Positions 12,701-23,000 of a DNA stretch of 64,000 nt are shown here, one piece after another. Location of the stretch: assembly GCA_021292165.1 (NCBI GenBank), contig CM037879.1:284616272-284680271 (forward strand). The letters run 5' to 3'. Positions within the stretch are counted from its first letter, which is position 1; the number at the start of each line of letters is the position of its first letter. This DNA is from Shinisaurus crocodilurus (taxonomy: Eukaryota > Chordata > Lepidosauria > Squamata > Shinisauridae). The position numbers and the translations under genes were made by a program. The notes below the pieces were generated by a model. That model did no database searches, was not told the DNA's origin, and worked only from the letters and a program-made list of their open reading frames with translations.

Positions 12701-15700
12701 ATAAGCCTGTGGGGTTAATTCAAAATCATCAATGCTTAGTATTGGAGAGTAAGCCTCAGGTGCACGGGGAGGGCTGCTGGTCCAGTTACCTTTGAAGTAT
12801 GCCTCTCAGCTTGTCACCCACTCCAACCACCATGACTTCTTTACCCGCATCTGTGAGGGTGGAGACTTGGCTCTTGATCATTTTAGCGACAGAGGTATGG
12901 ATTGCACCGCACAGACCACGGTCAGAGGACACCCCGATGATAAGGTACTTCTTCTTGTCCTCAGGCACCTTGATCTCTGCTTTCTCATAAAGAGCTAGGA
13001 AAAGGGGGCAGGGGAGCAGGAAACAATAATTAGTAACCATCAAAATAAGTTGGTATCAAGAAAATACAACAGCACTTCCCCAACAAGAACCACTTTTACA
13101 GGGAGATTATCTTGTACTCTCTCTTTGCTTGGAATTGTGATCCAATAACACCAAGCAAATCAAAATAATAATCAAGTTTCTTCAGCATTATTTACTTGTG
13201 TTTTGAAAGTTTTTTGAACTCCCATTGTTTGGATTAGCAAAAGTGGAGCATACACCACTGGGGATGAAATTACAGTCTACGTGCTTCCTTCAGCTTGAAA
13301 GCAGTGTTGTAGCTCTTAAATAACAGCAAGTGAGAAGCTATACCCAAACAAGGAAATTGTGAAGAATATAGCAGTGTATCCTGCACAAGCACAGATTTTG
13401 GTAAGGGGTGCAAAATGTGGTTTGCCTTTTTAATAAAAAAAAAATTCTTTGCAGAAAAGTGAGATTAAAAGCTGTTGTTGCAAACTCAACCACCAAAAAG
13501 GAAAGGTCTCTTACCCAATGCCCCCACTCCATAAACCCTGGCAGGCTTTAATTCCCTCTCTGCCCTGGAATATTTCGCTGCAGCAACCATCTTCATGGAC
13601 TTAGTGATTTTTTGGATGTTCTTGATCGACTTCAAGCGCCGGGTAACTGCACAGATTAAAGAGAATGAACTGAGGCAGGATTTCAAGCAGAGATTGAAAA
13701 AGGGGGGGGGCATAAAAATGGTATCAAGCACTGGTTTCTCAAACAGGTCAAACCCAATCTATCTGTAGAACAGCAGCATGTGTTTGTTAGGCAGCCGACC
13801 TAGTGAATAGCACCCGTTCAGAAGGTATGCTACTCAGATACAAGTTAGGAGAGCTCTTGATCGGAATAACTGGAGTGAATTAATTGGCTAATGCAACTAA
13901 TTACATATTCAAAGTAAGAAACATGGCTAACAGAACAATCTACTGAGGGCGGGAAAGGAGAACCCATGGCAGAGAAACCACCAAAGCTAAATCCATACTG
14001 GACTCTCACTAGCAGGGTGGAAGGTGAGGGAGGGCGGGAGGAGGAAAAATAAGTACGCCAACTCCAGGGCTGGTGCACTTCCCCCTGTTCAGGGGTGTGT
14101 TAGGGGAACCAAATGGCTTTGGATCCAGTAATTCCAAACACTTTCTTGATCCACCCCCAGAACAACCCTTTTGCCATCACCACTGTCGAAGCTCCAGCAG
14201 CAGAACAGCAAGGATAGCAAAGATTTCCATGTCTGCAACAAGGAGGCTTGCAAGGGTAGTTCTTCTACCTCCCTACCCGCAGGCCTCCCTTTTCACGGGG
14301 GGAGAAGGAGACCACGCCATCTATGGCCACTGTCAGGGACCCTAAGATTGCAGCCTAAATATGTTAACCTAACCTCTTAAACTCTGAATCCCCTTTAAAT
14401 CATGGAGAAGCAATTTTGAATTAGCAACTATATCAGTGTTCTCCAAGCTTGGGTCTGGGGCATGCTGGGAGTTGTAGGCCAAAAACATCTGGGGACCCAA
14501 GGTTGGAGAACACTGAACTATATCCAGAACAGAGCAGGGCATTCTTCTCATGTAAACATACAAGCAAGGTCTTGAAAAATAATATAGAAGCTAAGCTTTC
14601 AGAATTCATAAGTGCCTGTTCTTCCTACTCTGCCATCCCAGAGTAAATGGATATATAAATGGATAAAATACTTACTATCTTTTAAAGTTGCCATATTCCT
14701 AACTTGGACCCTGAAAAAGTAAACACAGAATGCACAGTTTATCAGTTAAAAGTGCTACTTCCTATGGCTAAAATAACACAAACATAGAATAGCAGCAGCT
14801 TGCTGACCTGGCTGCACAAGGCCACTGCCTTTTCAAATTAATTTTATATTCATTTATTACATTTAGTTACAATTAGACAACTATATCCCATCTAACTCAG
14901 GAGAGCATGTTGAAGATCATGCTGCAGGCTAACCAACCCAAGATTCAGCAAAAACCTTGACTGTTGTAAGACACCAGTGTTCCTATTTTTTGGTGCAAAT
15001 GTAAAGATGTCGATGTGCCATTTCACAACATTCCATTGCACTCTAGCCTGCACAGCAAACAGAACACAGGGGGAGACGACAGGCTTAGCATGACCAGGGA
15101 CACTGCTTTCATTTCTCCCATATAAATGAATGAATGCCATTCTCACCTCCACAGGGAAATAAAGCACTTCAGAATGCTGTTACAATGAGGGCAAAATGTG
15201 CCCTGCTCCCTAACATCTCCACCTGAGTGTGCTGAACTCATTTGTGTGTGTGCATGCGTGTGCGCGCACACACACAAAGAACAATATTCTCTGCACCTCC
15301 AAGGATCCTTGCAATATACAAGCTTCCCTGCCACACACACTTGCCCTTCACAGCAAAAAGCATTTTACTAGCAAATGAATAAATACACCCCTCACTTTCA
15401 TAAACTGTACCATGCACAAGGGCAAAGATATGACCTAGGCCTCTGGAACCTTTCGTGCATATATGCATGCATGTACACGCCAGTTCCCAACACCCCTGAT
15501 GTCCAAGAAACGTAACTCAAGTTAAGCTTTGCATCCGAGGCGGGGGAGCCTGAGGCCTTCCAGATGCACCAGCCCATCAAGAAGGTCAATGGTCAGGGAT
15601 GATGGGTACTGTAGTCCAACAACATCTGGAAGGCCACTGTTCCCCCACCCCTGCTTTATACAGAAGCTTCTTTCTATAAAGAAGGCTGCTTTGTAGAACT

Positions 15701-16292
15701 ATTAGGGGGTGGAAATAATAGATAAACTAAAAGCACAATCCTATCATGCTTAGACGGAAAACAGGCCTATAATCCCCACCCAGCCATGCTGGGAGTTATA
15801 GGCCTGTTTTCCGTCTAAACATGCATAGGACTGCACCCTAAAGAAATAATTATATATTTTTCTTTTTAGGCTACGGTGAGACCTCAGTCCCGGATCCTGC
15901 AAGCAAATCATTATCAAGGCATGACAGAGGAGCAGGTGCCTCTGAGCATGTGCAAATCATTATCAAGGCATGACAGAGGAGCAGGTGCCTCTGAGCATGT
16001 GCAAATCATTATCAAGGCATGACAGAGGAGCAGGTGCCTCTGAGCATGTGCAGAGTGCTCTCCCCTCACCACCTGCCCAGCCCAGCCACGCCAGGGGTGC
16101 AGAGTGAAGAGCAGGAGGAGGGCCTTCTACGCGACTTCCTGGGAGGCGCTGAGCCCCAGCACCTCTTCCTTGAGTCCCCCGAGGCCGCCTCTCTTCTCCC
16201 TTTCCCACAGAGAAGTACCATTGCGGCTGAAAGAAAGCAGCGGCGGCGGCGGTGGCGCCACCACCGGCCAGGGCGGCTCCTCGGGACAGCAT
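3789..16292 (-). CDS. ATP5F1C: ATP synthase F1 subunit gamma, mitochondrial (complete gene, 9 exons placed)
   Basis: This encodes the central rotor shaft of mitochondrial F1Fo ATP synthase, which turns inside the alpha3beta3 head in the matrix. Coding segments, in transcription order, are 16292-16219, 14710-14676, 13646-13515, 12994-12790, 11053-10910, 10324-10260, 7635-7480, 6142-6046 and 3792-3789 (stop). They join in frame to 303 codons plus stop; human is 297-298 residues. Residues 1-31 form an Ala/Arg-rich import presequence, and the mature protein should start just after Met31 at ATLKDITRR. The N-terminal helix ([20 protein letters not shown]) and C-terminal helix ([19 protein letters not shown]) form the coiled-coil shaft, and [13 protein letters not shown] [12 protein letters not shown] marks the globular domain. 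All introns are GT-AG except intron 5, which needs a GC donor. Introns carry many transposon remnants. Identification is by direct similarity to the vertebrate protein and is very secure. Confidence 0.98.
4013..4113. mobile_element. hAT MITE, family FB3
   Basis: Starts CAGCCTTCCC, ends GAAGGCTG. Target duplication ttcTAtac / gtcTAtac. Confidence 0.8.
4707..4751 (-). CDS. ATP5F1C: candidate alternative penultimate exon of ATP5F1C
   Basis: In vertebrates a short 3' exon of ATP5F1C is spliced differently between heart and other tissues and changes only the last residue. Here a polypyrimidine-rich tract leads to two possible acceptors, giving a 45-nt exon (4751-4707) or a 37-nt exon (4743-4707), before a GTAAAG donor. 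The 45-nt form would end the protein Leu-Thr-stop. The 37-nt form matches the human exon length I remember but would stay open into the last exon. This is a candidate only. Confidence 0.4.
5110..5345 (+). mobile_element. LINE 3' end (CR1-group), degenerate
   Basis: ATGGAATTCACTGCCACAAG to AATGCTGGACTAGATTGGG, in the last ATP5F1C intron. Confidence 0.6.
6046..6142 (-). CDS. ATP5F1C: ATP5F1C exon 8 (C-terminal helix)
   Basis: It encodes [20 protein letters not shown] and [12 protein letters not shown], the long C-terminal helix that reaches into the catalytic head. The exon stops two bases into a Leu codon at a GTAAGT donor. Reading straight into the intron would also give CTG TAA, so a retained intron and the spliced form below encode the same end. 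Confidence 0.96.
6765..6900. mobile_element. hAT MITE, family FB3
   Basis: The arms share TGGTGCCCTCCAGATGCTGT and an imperfect complement. Confidence 0.78.
7480..7635 (-). CDS. ATP5F1C: ATP5F1C exon 7
   Basis: It encodes [20 protein letters not shown] through [18 protein letters not shown], residues 219-271. [14 protein letters not shown] is part of the conserved C-terminal signature of gamma subunits. The donor is GTAAGG. Confidence 0.97.
8153..8660 (+). repeat. LINE reverse-transcriptase fragment, left arm of inverted duplication
   Basis: Pieces in shifted frames match the reverse transcriptase of CR1/L2-clade LINEs: a YCPVSN-like start, a [10 protein letters not shown] block, the [10 protein letters not shown] catalytic-box remnant (YADD changed to YAGD) and [20 protein letters not shown]. 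Frames are broken, so it is dead. It is nearly identical, inverted, to 9372-9881. Confidence 0.85.
9372..9881 (-). repeat. LINE reverse-transcriptase fragment, right arm of inverted duplication
   Basis: This is the reverse complement of 8153-8660, with few substitutions and one block of about 15 changed bases near 9568-9592. The 711-bp spacer is not duplicated. Both arms lie inside one ATP5F1C intron. Confidence 0.88.
10260..10324 (-). CDS. ATP5F1C: ATP5F1C exon 6
   Basis: It encodes [21 protein letters not shown], residues 197-219. The acceptor is CCTTTAG and the donor GTAAGT. The following intron (7636-10259) contains the inverted LINE duplication. Confidence 0.96.
10910..11053 (-). CDS. 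ATP5F1C: ATP5F1C exon 5 (followed by a GC donor)
   Basis: It encodes [18 protein letters not shown] and on to [11 protein letters not shown], residues 149-197. The exon must end after TTC AG to stay in frame with exon 6, which makes the intron start with GCAGGT instead of GT. The nearest GT, four bases on, would shift the frame. Confidence 0.95.
11120..11700 (+). repeat. LINE 3' coding end (CR1/L2-like)
   Basis: Broken frames match the C-terminus of LINE ORF2: [36 protein letters not shown] and [10 protein letters not shown]. It is a degenerate remnant in ATP5F1C intron 4. It may be the 3' end of the same family as the 8-10 kb fragments. Confidence 0.75.
12790..12994 (-). CDS. ATP5F1C: ATP5F1C exon 4
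   Basis: It covers residues 81-149, from [15 protein letters not shown] through [17 protein letters not shown] to [13 protein letters not shown]. This is the first part of the globular Rossmann-like domain. It ends in phase 2 (AG of Arg) at a GTAACT donor. Confidence 0.97.
13515..13646 (-). CDS. ATP5F1C: ATP5F1C exon 3 (N-terminal helix)
   Basis: It covers residues 37-81, including [20 protein letters not shown], the conserved N-terminal helix of the rotor shaft, and [11 protein letters not shown]. The splice sites are GTGCAG and GTAAGA. Confidence 0.97.
14434..14515. mobile_element. hAT palindromic MITE, family FB1, internally deleted
   Basis: Termini are CAGTGTTCTCCA and its complement. 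Most of the left arm is lost. The 8-bp target duplication aacTAtat is perfect. Confidence 0.9.
14676..14710 (-). CDS. ATP5F1C: ATP5F1C exon 2 (35 nt)
   Basis: This microexon reads [11 protein letters not shown] and completes the presequence and its cleavage site. It is flanked by TTTTTCAG and GTAAG. Its short length is confirmed by phase on both sides. Confidence 0.95.
15549..15653. mobile_element. hAT MITE, FB3-like
   Basis: Arms GGCCTTCCAGATG and complement around a GGTCAGGGATGATGGG centre. Degenerate. Confidence 0.65.
15731..15838. mobile_element. Harbinger-like palindromic MITE, family FB2
   Basis: The arms pair through TAGACGGAAAACAGGCCTAT. Flanked by TAA on both sides. Confidence 0.78.
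15903..16051. repeat. 49-bp tandem repeat, three identical copies
   Basis: The unit beginning GCAAATCATTATCAAGGCAT starts at 15903, 15952 and 16001 with no differences between copies. It ends at the edge of the CpG island, in ATP5F1C intron 1. Each unit carries an octamer-like ATGCAAAT-related stretch (TGTGCAAATCAT). Confidence 0.93.
16219..16292 (-). CDS. ATP5F1C: ATP5F1C exon 1 (start codon, import presequence)
   Basis: It encodes residues 1-25, starting [12 protein letters not shown] and ending QPQ plus two bases of Trp. The run of alanines makes the presequence a little longer than in human. The donor is GTACTT, weaker than consensus but the only one that keeps the conserved QPQW join. 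Confidence 0.93.
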
Positions 16293-16402
16293 CCTGGCTC
16301 CAAAGGCGGCGGGGGTCTCCTCGGCTCCTGCTGCGGCCTCGTCAGCCTCCTTCACGAGCTGCCCGGCCGGCCCCGGCTGCTGAAGGTCAGAGCGCCCACA
16401 CC

Positions 16403-16412
16403 GCGCATGCGC
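16403..16412. promoter_or_regulatory. NRF-1 binding site
   Basis: The palindrome GCGCATGCGC, inside CCGCGCATGCGCGG, is a perfect NRF-1 core. It sits about 110 bp upstream of the ATP5F1C start codon. NRF-1 drives nuclear genes for respiratory-chain proteins, which fits. Binding is inferred. Confidence 0.75.
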
Positions 16413-16945
16413 GGCCCGTTCACTCAGCCGAGCCAAAGCCCGCTGGCAATGAAGCGGAAGGCAAGGAAGGAAGGACAGTGACGACTTCCGGGTTAAAGAG
16501 CGGCGCAGCCGAGCGCCTCTGCTTCTCCCTTTCTCCATGGTCCCCTATGCCGGACTGATCCCGCGCTTCCGGGATCCAAAGAAAGGACATTTTCCGGTCT
16601 CTATGGTTCTCTACGGCCGATGCCGGGCGGATAAAGTTTTGCGCCATAGAGGATGACGGGCTAGAGCGATGCCGCATCTGGATGATACTTCGAGAAAGCA
16701 AATGAAGAGATATGGGTGTGGGGATGCGATGTGGTTTGCTACTCCAGCTTGACACGTTTGGAACTGGACGTTGAAGGTAGCATGTCCACGCCCTCTGATG
16801 GACACTCTAGCCTTTCTAGTTTCTATGACCAGAGCGCGACACCCCTGTCGCTTCCGCTTCCGGGTCGCCTCTTCCCAGCGGAGAACCAGGAAGCGGGTGT
16901 GGTGTTGTGGTTGTGGGGCCAGAGTCTCTCTTCTCGTTTCTCATC

Positions 16946-17059
16946 ATGGGGAAGACGGATTTCTTGAGCCCCAAGGCCATCGCCAACCGCATCAAGTCGA
17001 AGGGGCTGCAGAAGCTGCGCTGGTATTGCCAGATGTGCCAGAAGCAGTGCCGGGATGAG
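16946..17059 (+). CDS. KIN: KIN exon 1
   Basis: It encodes residues 1-38, [20 protein letters not shown] to [10 protein letters not shown], with the first two zinc-binding cysteines. Donor GTGAGA, phase 0. Confidence 0.97.
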
Positions 17060-20000
17060 GTGAGAGTGGGTCGAAGAGCGCCTCCATGCTCAGGGCGGTG
17101 GGCTGGATCCGGATTTGGGCATACTTTGGCCATGGGCTTCAGTGGGTCTACTCTAAGTACGACCAAATCTGTAAAGACTAACTTTACAGCTATTCGTTTT
17201 AGTGGTTCTCCTCTAAGTATGACCAAATAGTCTGTAAAGACTCGCTGAAGCCCCATTGATTCCAATGGGTCTACTCTAAGTACAATCTAATCTGGATCCA
17301 ACTCAGTATGCCTGTGTGGTGGTGGGGGTGTGTGCAGATGCTGGGAACAAGCACCAAGGAAGAGCCGTTGTCTTCCTGCCCTGCTTGTAAGCTCCTGAGA
17401 AGCATCTGGTTACCCACTTTTGGAAGGAGAGCACTGGTCCAGATGCATCCTCGATCTGATCCATACAATCATACTTTTAAAAAAAAAGAAAAAGATTCAG
17501 AACAGGAAAGGGGAAGAATTTATTTCCACAGCATGTAATTTAACTTGTGGAATTCACTGCGACAAGATGCAGTGATGGCCAATGGCCTGGATGGCTTTAA
17601 ATGGGGAATTAGATAAAGTTGTGGTCTTATGGGTGGTGATTAGCCACGAAAGTCAGATGGAGCCTCTATGTTCAGAAGCATATGAATCTATGAAAATCAT
17701 TTCCTGGAGAGGGTGGCGAGGGGGGGGGACTTTTGTGGACTTCCCAGAGGCATGAGACTGTCCACTGATGGAAATAGAATGCTGGGCTACATGGATGTTT
17801 GGTCTGATCTAGCATGGCTCTTCTATTCTTATGGAGGCAGCCAGTGCTACTGGGCAGAGGGTTGGCCTGAAGATGGGACCAGGGAGTGGTTAGTTAATGG
17901 AGTATCTGGCAGGGATCTGGAAATTGTTGCAGTTTGGGAGGGACGCTTCAGTCAGATGGGAGATATCTCAGGTTGTTGCCATATTTTTATGGATAGAAAT
18001 GTTGTGCCCTTTGAGGCTACTTGACCAGCAGAAAGCCAGCATCTTTAAGCATCTCCATGCCAGGAAAAAAGCTTCACCCATTTTGAATTTCTGCCAAGGG
18101 ATTTGTTGTGAGGGTTTAAAATGTAGGTTTGCTATTTTTTGGCAGTCCTTGTGAGTGCGGTGTACTTGTTTTATTTCTTTAGAATGGCTTTAAATGTCAT
18201 TGCATGTCAGAATCTCACCAGCGACAGCTGCTGCTTGCTTCTGAAGATCCTCAACAATTCATGGATTACTTTTCAGAGTGAGTTTGGTCAATATCTTGGC
18301 TGTTGATGTTCCTGCTACTTCTGTTGCATTTGTAACCTTTGGTTGCAATTTGGCAAGTTAGTCATGAATAAATCCTAGCTAAAACTAACTGCCCTAACTG
18401 GATTCTGTCCTTTGTAACTTCATAAAGTCATTTAAAAAAAAGAAAAGATAGCCTTCTTTTAAAAATACCAGCTGTTTCTTCTTGCAAAGATTTGTACTGA
18501 CGCAAAATACTGCTCTGATCTAGATATGCCCAACCTATGTGAGCTGGCACCCTCATTCACATGAATGGAGGGGGCAGTTCTCTGTTGAAGTGAGTTGTGG
18601 TAGGTAAGTTTATTGACTTCAGTCCAGTGCAGTGAACTTCACTGCTTTTCAGGCAGGAACCACTTTGGCTCCAGGAACCTCCAGCTGTGCTACTTAGCTC
18701 AGTGTTCTCCAACCTTGGGTCCCCAGATGTTTTTGGCCTACAACTCCCAGCACGCCCCAGCCAGCAGTAGCTAGCTGGGGCATGCTGGGAGCTGTAGGCC
18801 AAAAACATCTGGGGACCCAAGGTTGGAGAACACTGACTTAGCTCACCCCCTCCAGTCAAGTGGCACCGCTGTGCATCAGACTTGGCTGGAGGCCTTTTGG
18901 GGCCTCTCCTCTGCTCCTCACCCCTCTCCACAACCTCCAAGCAAGGCCTCATCAGTCAGTTACCAGGCAGGCAAGTTCCAACAGGCTGGCATGGCCCTTG
19001 GGTTGGGACGGATCGTTTTCTCCTCACTGAGAGAATGCTCTGCTCTACTCGGTGCTGCAAAATCTCCCAGCATACATTTCCCTCTACCTCTAATGCCTTA
19101 CAGCTGACGAGTGGCAGGTCTCCTGACTCCCCACCCTTGAAGCAGTCTCCGGTAACCCAGATCACAGCAGCTGGCCCACCACTAAAGTACACAACTAGGC
19201 AAAGCGAAAGAGAGGGTGAGGGAGCAGTTACTGCAGAGAGAGAGAGAGGGAATGAATGAGCGTGAGAGGCGGAGAGCTGCATTTGAGATGACTGGGAGCC
19301 ATCAGTGGCCCTCAGGCCTTGTAGTGAAGAACACTGGTCTACTCTGTCTGATTAAGAGTTCTCTCTCGCTCCGCAGCTAGCACGCTTGTACTGAAAAAGA
19401 AGCAGTTATCTGGATACTCTTCATTCTGTTAGGGCGCAGTCCTATGGGTTGTGCCCTCAATGCTCGTAAACCCCCAAACTCAGAGACTTACAAGCATCCT
19501 ATGCAGGGTGGGAGGAGCAATGGGAATGACCTTCGCCCCGTCTTCATGCCCTGCATTTTCGCTAGATGAGCTTTCTTGCCCATCTAGTGCAGTGTTCTCC
19601 AACCTTGGGTCCCCAGATGTTTTTGGCCTACAGCTCCCAGCATGCCCCAGCCAGCTACGCTGGCTGGGGCATGCTGGGAGCTGTAGGCCAAAAACATCTG
19701 GGGACCCACGGTTGGAGAACACTGATCTAGTGAAAGCGTTTCAGAGGGGGAGGGAAGGAGGCTGGAGAGGCCTCAGGATAGCTCATATCCCGGCCTCCTC
19801 AGTCTCCGCTCCTCCCTGCCCACCAAAATGCCCCTTTCCCCCCCCTCTTCGAAGTCATTTTCCCGAACCCAGGGAGGCAGCTGGCACAGTTCTTCCCACA
19901 TCAGCTGTGGGAGAGGGGGAGTGGGGTTGGAGCTCCGATTCCCAGCTCTGTGGTCAGAGCGCTGCCTCTGACCTTGGAGCTGGGAATCCAAAATACCCTA

Positions 20001-23000
20001 TGGCCCCATAGATGCTGTCTAGGGGCCATAGGATTGCTCCCTTAATGTATTTTGTCACAGCCCACCAAATTGCTACAGTTGTCTCTTTTGTATTCCTCTA
20101 GGGAATTCCGGAACGATTTCTTAGAACTTCTAAGGAGACGATTTGGTAAATCATTTTGGTTGTAAGAAAACCAAATTTCTTGTAATTTGCTTAAATGTGC
20201 TTTCTGTCCAACTCCAGACCTGTAATTAACAGCTTTTGTTGTTGTTGTTGTTGTTGTTCTAGGAACAAAGAGGGTCCACAATAATATAGTATATAATGAA
20301 TATATTAGTCACCGGGAACACATCCATATGAACGCCACCCAATGGGAAACACTGACAGATTTTACCAAGTGGCTAGGGAGAGAAGGTAATTCTGCTCTTG
20401 AATGGATGTCTCCCAAAGAGGAAACCAGTATGCATGTCTTTCGGGATCCTAGCAATGGAAATGGCCAAGGACAATATCTAGCTGTTGCAAATTATTCTAA
20501 TCTTCATTCATGGGCTTCCAAACTCCTCTGACCCAGAGAGACGGTGTTGTGCACTGGATAAGGTGATGTTGGCGCAGAGTTCATCTTCCAAAAAAATCTT
20601 GTTTGATTTAAACAAACAAAACAAAAAGAAGATGTCACTAGTCCTTATGATTGCAAAGATATGGTTAAAAATGTGTGCGCAACGCCTGTTGAGATTTCCG
20701 AAGCCAGAAAGGTGGCTGCAGAAGCTTTCCTGTGCTTCTGGACGAGGCTCCTTGTCCCTTCCCAAGAGGTAGTTGCCTTATACCAGCAAGTATTGGACTT
20801 GGACAAGAGAGTGGGGGGTTGAATTCCTAGCTGCATTCTTTCCCCTTCTCTCGCTTCTGTAAAGGCTCCAGCCGCCATTGCAATTTGTTTTTTAAAGGCT
20901 TCTGTAAAGTGGATGAAACGCCCAAAGGCTGGTACATCCAGTACATCGACAGAGACCCCGAGACGATCCGTAGGCAGCAAGAGCAAGAGAAGAAGAAAAA
21001 GCAGGACCTTGACGATGAAGAGAAAACAGCCAGATTCATTGAAGAGCAAGTCAAGAGAGGCTTGGAGGGGAAAGAACAGGTGAGCAAAGGCTTTAATATG
21101 TTGGGATTCCATGTACAAAGATGATCCTGTATCGTTGGAATGCCGGATGAGGTTGGTGACAACGTCCACCGTCTTTTTGCCACTGTTTCCCGACAAGGTT
21201 GTGGCTTTTACTGTTGCCGCCCTTCACGCCCCCGTTGCCCGAAGGTCACCTGTTCTTTCAAACAACTCCATTTTGTCTGTGAAGCCGGGCTTCGCTCCCC
21301 TTCTTCATCCTCAGTTGCAACAAAGTTTAAATTAGTGTCATAAATTAGTGTCACGGTGCTGGTTGTCCTTCATCTGTTCTGTACCCAAGCCCTGAAATTG
21401 CTCCGATCTCCTGTTGCAGGGGGAGCCGGTCTACACGGAACTAAACAGAGAAAATGAGGAAGAGAAAGGTAAATGGATGGGTTATCCTGTGTATTGTTCG
21501 ACGTCTGTGTGGGACAGGGGAGATGAGACATGTTGTCATGACAGGACCACCCACCCCACCCCCCGCAATCACTCATAGGATCCGTTTATCCTCAAATCTG
21601 TGGTATTTTGCCTGTTCACCATGGAAGCACCTGCTATCTTACTAAGCCATTCGTCTCTGTGTTTTATTTTTTTAAAAAAACTGTTTCTAGCCCTCATTGC
21701 TGCAGGTAGCAACTTGGAAATATATGAATGATTTCTGAAGGAGTCTCAGAAACCGTGGGGGTGGGGACGGGGAGGGGCTAGGTAAGTTGTACAGTGAATA
21801 GAGCTGAGGATATTTTTACGTTAATGTTATTAATAATCAGGTTGGTATCTCCCCTCTCGGCTCCAAAAATATCAGCTTGGTTTACGAGCCAGCCTCTATT
21901 TGTCTTTATTTAACTCTTCCTTACTCCCCCAAGTATTCTGACATGTGCAGAGGGCTTCAGAGAGGGGCAAGAGATCTCTTCTGCTGTTGTTTAGATTCTC
22001 AAATTCCTGCACAAGTGAGAGGAATCTCTTTCTCTTCCCCAAGCCCTGCAGCAAGCCTGGAAGGCTCGAGAGAGGCAAGAGTTTTCATAGATTCATAGAT
22101 CACAGAGTTGGAAGGGGCCTACAAGGCTATCGAGTCCAACCCCCTGCTCGGTGCAGGAAACCAGAGGAGGGGTCTCCCATCCAAGTCATCACCAGGCCTG
22201 ACCCTGCTTAGCTTTCCACGCTCAGACAAGCTGAGCCAGCATGAGCCAGAGGCCTCATTGTGCTGCTTGTGCAGAGGTTTGGGCAAGGTAAGAAACAACA
22301 GGAGAGATTCCTGCTCTTTCTGTTTTTCTCCCAAGTCTCTGAGCAAGTAAGGGAAGTCTCTGTGTCTCCCTTTCAAGCTCTCCAGCAAGCACAGGGAGCC
22401 TGTGAGAAAACGGGGGGGGGGGATTTCTCTCCACTGCATGGGTTTTTTCCATGGGAGAAAAACCTCCCGCCCTTTCTATCCTCAAGTTCTCTATGGAGGT
22501 GGTACAAAAGCCCATCACATGGGAGAGAAACCAGGGTAGGCTTCAAGGGTAGGCATGGCCAGGCACTTGCAGAGTGACCACACCCTAGCAGGGGCCCCCT
22601 GACCAGAGCCCCCCTGGATGTGCAGCTCCTCTTCATCTTTGCAACCTGCCGGTTCCCCTGCCTCTCGGTCTGGCCCAGACAACAGTGGTGGCGAGAAGGA
22701 GGAGCAGCAGATGCCGCTGCCTACTTGCTCCCTGGCTCTCTGCCTGTCAAGCATTCCTCCTCCCTCCCAATCCCTTTTCCTTTTGTGTCATGTCTTTTAG
22801 ATTGTAAGCCTGAGGGCAGGGACTGTCTTAATTAATCTTTGTAAGCCACCCTGGGGGCCTTTCCTGGCTGAAGAGTGGGGTAAAAATGCTGTAAATAAGG
22901 AGATAATAAATAAGTGACGGCAAGGATGAGAATCAGGAGGAGGAGCAACTGGTGACAATGGTGGTGTCTAAAATGCATAAAGGAAACTCTTTTCTTTTCT

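Larger units (their letters stand above)
16100..16945. promoter_or_regulatory. CpG-rich bidirectional promoter of ATP5F1C and KIN
   Basis: The start codons of ATP5F1C (16292, leftward) and KIN (16946, rightward) face away from each other, 653 bp apart. The region is much richer in G+C and CpG than its surroundings and has no TATA box. It contains several CTTCCGG cores, the binding motif of ETS factors such as GABP/NRF-2, at 16485, 16566 and 16857, with a weaker one near 16592. It also has an NRF-1 site. This is typical of housekeeping and nuclear mitochondrial genes. Confidence 0.85.

Noticed and set aside
15963..16538. 191-codon minus-strand open frame in the CpG island
   Set aside because: Only its middle part (16292-16219) is real, as ATP5F1C exon 1. 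The remainder is GC-rich promoter and intron, including the 49-bp repeats.
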